A stretch of 64,000 nucleotides of DNA from Dehalococcoides mccartyi. GTDB taxonomy: Bacteria; Chloroflexota; Dehalococcoidia; Dehalococcoidales; Dehalococcoidaceae. Location: the NCBI RefSeq assembly GCF_001889305.1, contig NZ_CP013074.1, forward strand, positions 1,457,288-1,521,287. The letters run 5' to 3'. Made by a program: the position numbers and the translations under genes. The notes beneath the pieces are model-generated. The model ran no database searches. It had not been told where the DNA came from and was given only the letters and a program-made list of their open reading frames with translations. Shown piece after piece: positions 42,785-51,306 of the stretch; within the stretch, counting starts at the first letter, position 1, and every line of letters starts with the position of its first letter.

Positions 42785-43054
42785 TTAGGCTTTTCCTTTA
42801 TTGCCTGCTATTAGCCGCCAGTCTACAACACCCAGTATCACCGCTATAATGCCGAAGATACCCATGCCTACCCAGGCGGCTTTGGTATCATTTTCAGCCA
42901 GTGATCCATAAAAGTGCTGGACAGCTGCAAACAGCGCCAGAGTGGCAAGTACGGCAATCAGCCATTGCCACCAGGTTATCTGCTTATTTTGCTTTATAAG
43001 CCAGTATACAGACAGGGCAAATACTGTTCCGACAGCTAAACCTATAAAATACAT
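42785..43054 (-). CDS. rdhB: Reductive dehalogenase membrane anchor RdhB
   Basis: An 89-residue protein with three membrane helices. The usual WYEW is WWQW here (residues 28-31). The tail is AGNKGKA. It lies 21 bases after the rdhA stop, with AAAGGAG upstream. Confidence 0.9.
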   Translation of the reverse strand: MYFIGLAVGTVFALSVYWLIKQNKQITWWQWLIAVLATLALFAAVQHFYGSLAENDTKAAWVGMGIFGIIAVILGVVDWRLIAGNKGKA

Positions 43055-43075
43055 ATTGCTTCTCCTTTCAATTCC

Positions 43076-44599
43076 CTAGGCCGTGGTATCAAAACCATAA
43101 GTAGGTTGTTCAATATCCCAGAACTCCCACTGTGGTTTGCGGCCGTATTCCATAAACCTTTCCATGTTGGCAAAGAAGCCGTTAAAAGCAGGTATATTGG
43201 TTGTGGTAAGTTTTACCATATCATGGATAAAAGATTGTGAAGTTGAGTTAAAGGGGCAGGTGCCCTGACAGGTGGGGCAGTGCGGACAATCCGCATTATT
43301 GGTCCGCCAACCTCTATATTGACCCTGTGCCAAGCCATTTTTGGCCGCCGCCGGATTTTCCCAGGTTGATTCACCCTTCTGGATAAGTCCGAAGGGGCAG
43401 GCATCCGCGCAGATACCGCAGGTTTCACAGAATTTATATGCCCCGAAATCTATGGGTTTAGTAGGAGCTACCGGTAAATCAGTCAGCAGTGTCCATCCGC
43501 TAGCCCGGTTAGTCGTACCATTCTTAGGGTGAATAGCAGGGGAAGACATCCGCCCGTGTTCGCCAAGACCGGTCATAACAGCTAATGGATTAGAGAAATA
43601 CAAGCCGCTCATATTCAGGCATTGATAACCCAAACCACGGATGAACTCCTGCATATGGCAAATCATCTTGACATAACGGGCATAACAATACCAGACGGTA
43701 AAACTCTCGGTAATACCAGCCTGACGGCGGGTACCCTCGAAGCTCTGGCGGGCGGTAAAGGTAATTATGTATTTGCATTTGTTGGGTATGGCATATTCAT
43801 CTGCTGTCTCATATGCCTCCTCTATATCCTTAAACGCAATCTGTTTACCGCCTGCGTCACCGGTATTGAAGCCACTGCCGGCACCCTTGACCTTGTGGAA
43901 GAATTTTATAGTATCGGTATCAAGCTCCGCACACCCTACATCCTGACAACCCAGGAAACGGAAGGCATTGCGCAGGGTTTTGAAGTTTTCTTCAGGTGTA
44001 CCCTGCCATTTTTGGGCACCAAAATCCTGCGGACGGATAGTAGTAGCTGCCTGAGGACCGAGAAAAGAACTGAAGGTAGCGGTGCCGCCAGCTGCCAGTA
44101 TAGCACTGCGCACATTAATCCTCTTGCCTCCCTGGTATATCTCGGCCGGCCACTGCCCCATCATCATAAATTTACAGGCATTGTCCAATGCGGTAGAACG
44201 GATATCACCCGCACCGGCATAACCTTTATCCCAACCGGGGAATTCCTTTTCGCAGTAATCATACAGGGTCAGTGCTTCTTCAGGTGTTTCAAGGTCGGTC
44301 ATATAACCGCCGATTACACCCGCAGTCTCAAATTCAGCCGCTGTAGGCCGGCGGTGAGATTTAAAATTGTTGGCATTCGGACGCTCAAGAGCATTCCAGT
44401 CAATCTCTACCGTGGGATTTTTGATTTCTCTTTCCTTGACATACCAGGGATATTTATTAACATTAGACCCAAAAGACGTTAATTCATCCACGTCATGAAA
44501 TACCGGCGCTGCTGCGGCTACCGCACCCAGCCCTGCACCTGCCAAACCCAGGCCTTTCATAAAATCACGTCGTGATAATGTACTGTGAAGTTTTGACAT
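43076..44599 (-). CDS. rdhA: Reductive dehalogenase catalytic subunit RdhA
   Basis: A 507-residue RdhA. Tat motif SRRDFMKGLGLAGAG. Fe-S motifs CETCGICADACP (391-402) and CPHCPTCQGTCP (438-449). Its general layout is closest to the triplicated type (5243) but clearly distinct. Two OmpR-type genes and a divergent MarR lie upstream, an unusually rich set of regulators for one rdhAB. AAGGAG precedes the ATG at 44599. A conserved AGGAGGTGA sits 79 bases further upstream. Confidence 0.94.
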   Translation of the reverse strand: MSKLHSTLSRRDFMKGLGLAGAGLGAVAAAAPVFHDVDELTSFGSNVNKYPWYVKEREIKNPTVEIDWNALERPNANNFKSHRRPTAAEFETAGVIGGYMTDLETPEEALTLYDYCEKEFPGWDKGYAGAGDIRSTALDNACKFMMMGQWPAEIYQGGKRINVRSAILAAGGTATFSSFLGPQAATTIRPQDFGAQKWQGTPEENFKTLRNAFRFLGCQDVGCAELDTDTIKFFHKVKGAGSGFNTGDAGGKQIAFKDIEEAYETADEYAIPNKCKYIITFTARQSFEGTRRQAGITESFTVWYCYARYVKMICHMQEFIRGLGYQCLNMSGLYFSNPLAVMTGLGEHGRMSSPAIHPKNGTTNRASGWTLLTDLPVAPTKPIDFGAYKFCETCGICADACPFGLIQKGESTWENPAAAKNGLAQGQYRGWRTNNADCPHCPTCQGTCPFNSTSQSFIHDMVKLTTTNIPAFNGFFANMERFMEYGRKPQWEFWDIEQPTYGFDTTA

Positions 44600-44632
44600 A
44601 CAGACTTCTCCTTATTTCACTTGTTTTTGCTA

Positions 44633-44668
44633 TTAATATGGCACTTTCCGGTCTTTTCCGGATGTCAT
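44633..44668 (-). CDS. Possible 11-codon leader peptide before rdhA (43076-44599)
   Basis: An ATG 12 bases after a perfect AGGAGGTGA (minus strand, 44678-44686) opens a short frame, MTSGKDRKVPY and stop, ending 33 bases before rdhA. Similar ribosome-site-like sequences occur in other rdhA leaders without an obvious ATG, so this may be chance. Confidence 0.25.
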   Translation of the reverse strand: MTSGKDRKVPY

Positions 44669-44773
44669 CTTTCAGCTTCACCTCCTTGGCAGCCATGATT
44701 TACGGCAAAAGGCCGTTCAGGCACATATAAGTAGAGACCAGATATTTTTACCGTCAGCAAGATTTGCACACTC

Positions 44774-45412
44774 CTACCCAAGCCAATAACCCACGCCTCT
44801 TTGCTGGATGATTTTAGAGCCTGACAGCTTACTTTTAAGCCTGCGCATGTAATAATGCAAAGTATCCAGACTGACTTTTTGTTTACCCCAAACGATATCT
44901 ATAATGCTTTGGTATTCCATTAATTGCCCTTGATTTAATTTCAAACAGGTATTAATCCGGCTCTCGGTCGGGGTGAGCGAGGTTCGGTTTTTGCAGTGGA
45001 GGGGGTTACCATCTTTACTACGCCTGTTTTGGCCGCCCGTTTTATTGGGTGGAAACTTGCGTTTACGCCTGAGGATGGAAGTGATTCTGGCTTTCAGCTC
45101 CCTGGGATTGGGAGGCGAAGATATAAAGGAGTCTGCTCCCAGCTCAAGAATCTCGGCAGATTCATTCCGGTTGCCCAGTACCAATATAGGCATATAAGCC
45201 AGCTTGTTTATAAGATGGGCTAATTCAGGAAGAGGCAACTTAAGACGGGTTTGATTTACTATCACTAAATCTGCATAAACCCGAGAAGCTTTTTCTAAGC
45301 CATCAATTTCAGTTGCGGCTGTAATGATTTGATAATCCGCAGCTTTTAATAAAGTGATAAGTGCTGATGTATCAGCTATGTCATCTATTAGAAGAATAAG
45401 TTCTTTTGACAT
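44774..45412 (-). CDS. OmpR-type regulator with a receiver lacking the phospho-acceptor
   Basis: A 212-residue protein with receiver-like fold (LILLIDDIADT) and a C-terminal winged HTH (LDTLHYYMRRLKSKL). At the phospho-acceptor position the sequence is LVIVNQT, with Asn instead of Asp (residue 53), and the conserved Lys-Pro near the end of the receiver is SSPPNP. It should not be phosphorylated normally. No kinase lies nearby. It may act as a constitutive or ligand-tuned regulator of rdhA 43076. Confidence 0.85.
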   Translation of the reverse strand: MSKELILLIDDIADTSALITLLKAADYQIITAATEIDGLEKASRVYADLVIVNQTRLKLPLPELAHLINKLAYMPILVLGNRNESAEILELGADSFISSPPNPRELKARITSILRRKRKFPPNKTGGQNRRSKDGNPLHCKNRTSLTPTESRINTCLKLNQGQLMEYQSIIDIVWGKQKVSLDTLHYYMRRLKSKLSGSKIIQQRGVGYWLG

Positions 45413-45586
45413 CTTAATACCTTAACCTGTGCCAAAACCATATCACATGAAGGTATCGAAACTGGTGGAGACTATACTGTTTAGGAGTATCTTTAATGAA
45501 GATTCGGTTTAATTTGGTGAATTTATGACGAAAAGCCTTAACCGCAAAACAACAATTCACCTGCTGTCAGGTGAAAAATATCCGGC

Positions 45587-46279
45587 TCAGAATTGCCTTT
45601 TCAGGCTGTAGCCTAACCCTCTTTCGGTAACAATTATCCTGGGATACTCCGGATTTACTTCTATCTTGGCTCTCAAATTATGAATATGCTTCTTTAACAG
45701 GTTGAGATCCCCGCTGTACTCCGTGCCCCATACCTTCTCAAGCAATATCCTGTAGGTAAGCACTTGTCCGCTGTTTCTTGCAAGTAAAGCCAGCAGGCTG
45801 AATTCGATAGGGGTCAGATGAACAGGTGAACCGAACAGGGTAAGCTCCCGCCTGTTAAAATTGACTTCCAAGCCATTGCTAATAGGTATGATACTCTCGA
45901 CCTTGAAGCCCAAATTCATATTACGCCGTAAGAGTGCATGAGTAACCGCCTGACACTCTATCCCATTAATCGGCTTTTCTATGCATTCATCTGCCCCGTC
46001 TTCCAGAAACTGGACTTTACTGCCAACCTCGCTGATAGGATTAAGAATAATAATGGGTATATCAGAAAATTCGCGGATACTGACAAGGATATTCGGGGCT
46101 GCCGAATTTAATAGACAGGAATCCAGCACAATCAGGTCTGGCGACAAATTCTCTATCAAACCTATCCCTTCGCTGATATTGCCAGATACGGTGTGTTCCA
46201 GATTTTGGTAACGGATTTTGAGGCACAACACCAGGTCTTTTAAGACTTGCGGATCGTCACATATTATTAGTATTTTCAT
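45587..46279 (-). CDS. OmpR-family response regulator, orphan
   Basis: A 230-residue regulator with receiver Asp53 (LIVLDSCLL), Lys in CIEKPI and a C-terminal winged HTH (LLKKHIHNLRAKIE). The switch Thr/Ser after strand 4 is Asn (IIILNP). No kinase is adjacent. It lies upstream of the Asp-less paralogue and the two could form heterodimers on the rdhA promoter (inference). Confidence 0.88.
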   Translation of the reverse strand: MKILIICDDPQVLKDLVLCLKIRYQNLEHTVSGNISEGIGLIENLSPDLIVLDSCLLNSAAPNILVSIREFSDIPIIILNPISEVGSKVQFLEDGADECIEKPINGIECQAVTHALLRRNMNLGFKVESIIPISNGLEVNFNRRELTLFGSPVHLTPIEFSLLALLARNSGQVLTYRILLEKVWGTEYSGDLNLLKKHIHNLRAKIEVNPEYPRIIVTERGLGYSLKRQF

Positions 46280-46874
46280 TGCATGCTGATTTTCCTTATT
46301 TCAGATTAATCTCCAATACGGAACAGTTAAAGCTATCCATCCGCATATCAGGGTGATGGTAAAATTAGCATGTTGGCACTGCCTTTATTATGTTGCACGT
46401 AAAACCATAGATACTCCTTTCGCTCTCCAAGTATAGTTTGGTACATGCCGAAAATATTAAATATTCCCATTCAATAAATTTAACATACAAAAGTGTAGAA
46501 ACAGGTTCATATTGTGTTTAAAAAGGTTTATTCTTCTGGAAATCCCGTTTAATATTGTGAATGTTGGACGATACCGAACAGATATTTTTTATTCACCTCC
46601 GGTATTTATGACCAGCTATGAATAGTATATAATAAGATTATCTACCTAGACTATCTTTACATCCATAGTTTATGGTCTGCATATATGATTGTCAATACCT
46701 GTTAATAAACAGCAATACTAATGTATCTATTTTGGCATTTAGGCAAAAACTATACGTGAAAAAGCTTCGGCGGATACGCACAAATAGGTAAGTACAAGTT
46801 ATAAAAACACAAGTTCTGTGATAATATATATAGGTTAGGAACTATCAGTGATCAAGATTTGTTGGGAAGATAAC
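46280..46874. other. 595-base A/T-rich intergenic region
   Basis: Divergent region between the orphan OmpR gene and the MarR gene. It is strongly A/T-rich and probably carries both promoters. I see no clear palindrome, RNA gene or coding sequence. Confidence 0.4.
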
Positions 46875-47360
46875 ATGGAGAAATCCAATCATCTTACAAA
46901 ACACCACCTGCTGTGGATAATGATAACCCAGATTGAACACATAGTCGGGCAGTCATTTTCTCAAGAGCTGAGAAAAATCGGTCTGACACGGGAAAAATGG
47001 GCAGTTATCCATGAATTGGTGTATCTGGGCGGAGAATCTACCCCATACAGGCTTGCAAAGAGATTTGTATACGAGCCGCATTCTATTTCGGCTCTTCTTA
47101 GCCGTATGGAACGTGAAGGGTTCATACAGAAAACAAAAGATTTAGCCAAGAAAAATATGGTAAGAGTGTCCCTGACTGACAAATCAAAGGAACTTTACCC
47201 CAAAGCCATGAAAATTTGCCAGGAACTTTTTAAGGATATCATGGGGGATATCCCTGAAGAAGACGGCATCGGATTGATGGAATCTATAGCCCGGTTACGG
47301 GATTATTCAATTATCTCAGCGGCAAAGAGAAAACACCTCACACCTTTTAAATACGAATAA
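46875..47360 (+). CDS. MarR-family regulator
   Basis: A 161-residue regulator from the ATG at 46875 (TTGGGAAG upstream); a GTG at 46848 would add nine residues. Winged HTH about 55-110 (STPYRLAKRFVYEPHSISALLSRMEREG). It differs from the other MarR proteins here. It is divergent from the OmpR pair and convergent with rdhB 47540. The target is uncertain: the rdhAB at 43 kb or that at 47.5 kb. Confidence 0.88.
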   Translation: MEKSNHLTKHHLLWIMITQIEHIVGQSFSQELRKIGLTREKWAVIHELVYLGGESTPYRLAKRFVYEPHSISALLSRMEREGFIQKTKDLAKKNMVRVSLTDKSKELYPKAMKICQELFKDIMGDIPEEDGIGLMESIARLRDYSIISAAKRKHLTPFKYE

Positions 47361-47492
47361 CAGGCATATTCGGTATTACTCTCCTCCGGGATTTTTTATG
47401 AATTTCCCTTTAATGACCTCATCTTGCCCTGCTTGTACATGGTATCTCTGATTAAGGCTTGTACCTTAGGCAAAATAAGGTTAAATAAAAAA

Positions 47493-47512
47493 GGGGGAAG
47501 CCAGCTTCCCCC
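47493..47512 (-). terminator. Hairpin downstream of rdhB (47540-47827)
   Basis: GGGGGAAGC / GCTTCCCCC with a 2-base loop and an A run on each side, so it can serve both the rdhB and the convergent MarR transcripts. Confidence 0.7.
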
Positions 47513-47539
47513 CAAAAAAATCTGTTGACCTTTCCTAAA

Positions 47540-47827
47540 CTAGGACTGTTTTGCCCTTCGGACTACCAGCTGCCAGGCAACCACCAGAAGAATCAGGGCA
47601 GGTATGCCTATAATCGCAAACCCCATCCAGGCTGCATAGAAAAACAGCTCTGTCATAGCGCCTAAAAGGTGCTGGACTGCCAGCAGAAGAAGCCCCAGAC
47701 CCAGAATGCCTATGAGCCACTCGTACCAATTGACTTTTACGTTGTTCTTACGCAGCCAGGAGATAACTCCGAACAGGCCGGCAGTAACAACAACCCCAAT
47801 CAGTATAAAAGGTATAAAATTTTCCAT
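47540..47827 (-). CDS. rdhB: Reductive dehalogenase membrane anchor RdhB (95-residue class)
   Basis: A 95-residue three-helix protein with WYEW about residue 35 and tail VRRAKQS. It lies 24 bases after the rdhA stop. It belongs to the longer class that pairs with extra-Cys RdhA proteins. Confidence 0.92.
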   Translation of the reverse strand: MENFIPFILIGVVVTAGLFGVISWLRKNNVKVNWYEWLIGILGLGLLLLAVQHLLGAMTELFFYAAWMGFAIIGIPALILLVVAWQLVVRRAKQS

Positions 47828-47851
47828 TACGGTTTCCCTTCTCTATTTTTG

Positions 47852-49369
47852 TTACTGGCGTAAAGAATTCGGGTTGGTGCCATAGACATACCAAGCCTCA
47901 GGTGTCTCCCACCAAGATGAAGGCTCTTTATCCATGTAGCCATACTTCAGGGTTTCTTCCATATTCCTGAAGAACCCGTTGAACAAGGAAGTATTTGACA
48001 CGGTTGCTTTAACTATACTGTGCATAAAGCTGCCGTTATGCAACGCATTGAATGGGCAGCTAAATTTGCAGGCAGCGCCGCAAGCCGCTTTTGTTGTTAC
48101 ACAAGTGAATGTATCACATCTCCAACCCTTGTATCCGGGGATATTGTACATAGTTTCTGTGCCGCCGTTCTGGATATCATTCGCCCAGTCCTGACCGCAG
48201 GCATTATCCCAATTGCGTCCGATACCTACCGGAGATATAGCCCCGACAGGACAAGCATCGGCACAGATACCGCAGGTTTCACAGAATTTGGTTAAACCCG
48301 CATCAGAGGGATTGGTAAATGCCAGAGGCAAATCAGTATAGAAAGTGGCATGAGTCCGCATCATACCGCCATATTCGGGCGAGACAGCGTTCTGCCCCAT
48401 GCGGGAATGTTCGGCAACACCGCTTAAAAAGTCCCAGACGAGTGCCGGCTGCAGAGCATGCCCGTAAACCACATGGTAACCCAAACCGCGTATAAACTCT
48501 TCAACAAAGTTCTTGGCTATGGCAACGCGGCTGTATGAAATGGATTCGGCCGGGGTGCCAAGCGGCGAATAGGTACGGCGGGTCAATTCGTCTAATGACA
48601 GGTTGTGGGTTGAAATTACATATTTGTGGGAAGAGGGTATGTGAAGTGTATTGGGATTTTGTGTCCGGTAAAACTCGCTTATATTATCATCAAAAATGAC
48701 ATGTTCACTGGGCTGACCCTGCGGTAACCAGGTCCAGGAATCACCAGTATATTCGTAAACAAAATTCTTGGTTTTTTCATTTAGTTCGGAGACACCTACC
48801 ATAGGGCCCAAACCCATTACGCTGAAAGCCGCCCTTATCATCATAAGGTTTTCTTCCGGTGTACCTTCCCATTTGGGAATACCCAATTCCTCAGGAGTAG
48901 GAGCCGGGGCTACTTTCCAGCCGCCTTGAGTAGTATTTAAGGCGTAAGTACCAAATGTACCCACTGAACCCAAAGCATTGGCCAAAGCAAGGTCCCTGGT
49001 GCTGGCCGTGTAATCAGGCCACAATTCCTTTAGTTTGTCACTATTTTTCTTTGCCGCACTTTCCAAACCTGCCATCAGGGCAGGCGGGCCGCCGGGGAAT
49101 TGGAACGGCAGGTAATTCATAGTCCAGTTATCATACTGGCGCAAGTCTCTGCGTTTGATAAGATTCCAGTCAAGCTCTATACCTATATCCCCGAATTCCC
49201 TATTCTTTATATACCAGGGGCGGTTAAGGGTCGCCTGAGCGGAAGACATAAGTTCATCCAAGTCATGGAAAACAGGCGTGGTTGCGGCAGCCGCACCGAT
49301 TCCGGCACCAGCCAGACCCAGCCCCTTCATAAAATCCCGACGGGAAACTGTGGAGTGTTTCTTAATCAT
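47852..49369 (-). CDS. rdhA: Reductive dehalogenase catalytic subunit RdhA (extra-Cys class)
   Basis: A 505-residue RdhA starting MIKKHSTVSRRDFMKGLGL. Fe-S motifs CETCGICADACP (363-374) and CDTFTCVTTKAACGAACKFS followed by CP (418-439), the six-Cys type. It is related to 29463 and 40452 but more distant. No regulator gene lies directly upstream; the Dph6-like gene of the next operon ends 185 bases away. Confidence 0.93.
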   Translation of the reverse strand: MIKKHSTVSRRDFMKGLGLAGAGIGAAAATTPVFHDLDELMSSAQATLNRPWYIKNREFGDIGIELDWNLIKRRDLRQYDNWTMNYLPFQFPGGPPALMAGLESAAKKNSDKLKELWPDYTASTRDLALANALGSVGTFGTYALNTTQGGWKVAPAPTPEELGIPKWEGTPEENLMMIRAAFSVMGLGPMVGVSELNEKTKNFVYEYTGDSWTWLPQGQPSEHVIFDDNISEFYRTQNPNTLHIPSSHKYVISTHNLSLDELTRRTYSPLGTPAESISYSRVAIAKNFVEEFIRGLGYHVVYGHALQPALVWDFLSGVAEHSRMGQNAVSPEYGGMMRTHATFYTDLPLAFTNPSDAGLTKFCETCGICADACPVGAISPVGIGRNWDNACGQDWANDIQNGGTETMYNIPGYKGWRCDTFTCVTTKAACGAACKFSCPFNALHNGSFMHSIVKATVSNTSLFNGFFRNMEETLKYGYMDKEPSSWWETPEAWYVYGTNPNSLRQ

Positions 49370-49554
49370 AAAAGATCCCTTTCAGTTTAATTTCGATAAA
49401 GTCCCTGTTTATTAATAAGCATGTATTTGCTCCTGCAACACCCCCTTCCTTCACTTAAAATACATCACGGTTTATTCGCTCCCTCACATTTAGAAACATG
49501 ACCTATCCGTAATAAAAACCCTGCGGTTTCAGGTAAACTTAATCTGCACCAATA

Positions 49555-50292
49555 TCATTTGGCAGATACCGTCAAACTCTGGTCAGCTTTCTTGCTTTCC
49601 AGCTTGCAGCGCTTGATATCCATGTACCAGACGCCCATACCCCCGAATTTGGCCTGTTCGTCAAATACCCTGTCCCATTCCTCTATGACCAGCCGTGATT
49701 TGAAGATAGGCCCGTCGGTTACAAAGGTGTGGTAATAGCCCACATTGCCGTTCGGCGATAAACTGTGCCGCAGCTTAAGCTCCGAGAGCATTTCCTTATC
49801 CAGCTTGCGCCCCAGCCAGCTCTCTCCCAGCTCGGTGCTGTCTGCCGCCAATATCCGTACCTCAAACCCCAGCTCTATCAGCTCCCCAAGCAGGGTGGCA
49901 CGGTTGTCCTCCCAGAGCGGCAGGTGGTATTCCATACCGGTTGGCTCACAGACACTCTTTATCCAGTTAAGGTGCTTTCCGGCAAAACTGTTGCCTATAT
50001 TGACGTCTCCGAAGACTACCCCGTTAACCCCCTCTTCCTTAAGATGGTTAAGCATACGGCGGTAGTTGTCATCGTACCCCTCGGCGGCTGACGGCCACTC
50101 CAGAAGGGGTATGCCTATTGCTTCGGCCTGCATCCTGAGTGTTTCCGGTGAAAGCAGGTGAGGCCAGAGCCTGCCGCTGCTTTTGGTGATTATGCTGGCC
50201 AGGTATTTGACCTTAAGCCCGCTCTTTATAGCTTTATAACAGGCAAGGGTGCAGTCTTTGCCCCCGCTCCACGATACTATTACTTCTTTCAT
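49555..50292 (-). CDS. Dph6-like PP-loop ATP-dependent ligase
   Basis: A 245-residue protein from the ATG at 50292 (the frame is open to 50325). PP-loop VSWSGGKDCTLA at residues 6-17, plus EGYDDNYRRML, VFGDVNIGNSF and STELGESWLGR. About 85-90% similar by eye to 18059-18799. It is the last gene of the rdhA-rdhB-ykgJ-dph6 series, 35 bases after the YkgJ-like gene. The substrate is unknown. Confidence 0.8.
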   Translation of the reverse strand: MKEVIVSWSGGKDCTLACYKAIKSGLKVKYLASIITKSSGRLWPHLLSPETLRMQAEAIGIPLLEWPSAAEGYDDNYRRMLNHLKEEGVNGVVFGDVNIGNSFAGKHLNWIKSVCEPTGMEYHLPLWEDNRATLLGELIELGFEVRILAADSTELGESWLGRKLDKEMLSELKLRHSLSPNGNVGYYHTFVTDGPIFKSRLVIEEWDRVFDEQAKFGGMGVWYMDIKRCKLESKKADQSLTVSAK

Positions 50293-50327
50293 ACTTTGCC
50301 CCCCTGTGTATTCCAAAACCGGCACTT

Positions 50328-50873
50328 TTACAGGTGTGAATCAAAATCAGGTATAAACCGGTAGATATCTTCTTTAGTCCAGCCGCTCATGCCCCACTGG
50401 CTGCGGTCACGCCCGTTATTAGTCTTCCAGCACTTTACGTACTTCGCCTCCTGCGGGCGCACCGGGTGAATAAGGCAGCTTCCACCCTTTTCATCAAAGA
50501 ATATGCAGTACCCCCGGTCAAAGGTGCGTATAGGCGGTATCCGCCCTCCGGTTATGTCTTCTTCCCCGTGTTTTGCCCAGCGCAGAAAAAAGGTGCGGCA
50601 GTCTTCGGTATCAGCTACCATATATTTGGAAACAAGCTCTGCCACAGTCAGCTTCAGGTAATCCGCTATCGCGGGCAGTTCTTCAGGGCGGGGTATGCAG
50701 ACATATGTGTAGCAGCAATGCCCGCATCTCACGCAGCTCTTTACCCCGAGCATGGCGGCAGGCGGGTGCTTCTTGGCCATATCAGCCAGATGGGCTTCAT
50801 ATTCGCGGGCAAGAGATTTCCAGTAGCTCTTCTCCTGCTCCGTATACGACGGTGTGCCGCTTGGGTTAACCAC
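50328..50873 (-). CDS. YkgJ-family Cys-cluster protein
   Basis: A 181-residue homologue of 20735-21289. CVRCGHCCYTYVCIPRP (46-62) and later Cys residues in DTEDCRTFF, GYCIFFD and SCLIHP. Start GTG at 50873. It follows rdhB 51010 after a strong hairpin (50952-50997), so its expression probably needs read-through or its own promoter. Confidence 0.75.
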   Translation of the reverse strand: MVNPSGTPSYTEQEKSYWKSLAREYEAHLADMAKKHPPAAMLGVKSCVRCGHCCYTYVCIPRPEELPAIADYLKLTVAELVSKYMVADTEDCRTFFLRWAKHGEEDITGGRIPPIRTFDRGYCIFFDEKGGSCLIHPVRPQEAKYVKCWKTNNGRDRSQWGMSGWTKEDIYRFIPDFDSHL

Positions 50874-50951
50874 CGGACAGTGTCCCTTGATTTGTTACTG
50901 CGGATATTTGTTGAAGGCGTTTCATCGGTCTTTCCCCCCTTGTATGGGTTC

Positions 50952-50997
50952 GGGCGGGCAGGTGGCAGTCTTTCCGCATATGCCTTCCTGCCCGCCC
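50952..50997 (-). terminator. Hairpin between rdhB and the YkgJ-like gene
   Basis: GGGCGGGCAGG / CCTGCCCGCCC separated by about 24 bases. There is no strong T run, so it may attenuate transcription or protect the rdhAB mRNA end rather than stop all transcripts. A diverged form lies after the rdhAB relic at about 21.37-21.41 kb. Confidence 0.5.
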
Positions 50998-51009
50998 CTG
51001 ACTTAATTG

Positions 51010-51279
51010 CTAAGCTGTTTTACTTCTGCCGGAAAGAAGTCTCCACTCCACCACTGCCAGTATCACTGCCAGTCCTGCAAACAGTGCAAACCCGAACCAG
51101 GCAGCACTGGTTTCAAAACCTGCCAGCGATGACAGAAGATGCTGGGTGCCGACACTCATCAAACCGATTATGAGCACACTAAAAACCCAGTCATACCACT
51201 TAAAGCTGACTTTGCGGTTCAGAGTGTATAAAACTGAGGCTATTACTATTCCTATGAGCAGCCCTATCAGATAAAACAT
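51010..51279 (-). CDS. rdhB: Reductive dehalogenase membrane anchor RdhB
   Basis: An 89-residue protein with three membrane helices, WYDW about residue 28 and tail SGRSKTA. It lies 27 bases after the rdhA stop, with AAGGAG upstream. Its C-terminal third is the nearest match to the relic at 21425-21579. Confidence 0.92.
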   Translation of the reverse strand: MFYLIGLLIGIVIASVLYTLNRKVSFKWYDWVFSVLIIGLMSVGTQHLLSSLAGFETSAAWFGFALFAGLAVILAVVEWRLLSGRSKTA

Positions 51280-51306
51280 TCCTATACTCCTTTTCGGATT
51301 ATTGCC

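Noticed and set aside
49440..49540. A seventh att repeat upstream of the Dph6-like gene stop
   Set aside because: Only fragments (CTCCCTCA, AGAAACATGACC) resemble the repeat; the core and closing arm are missing.
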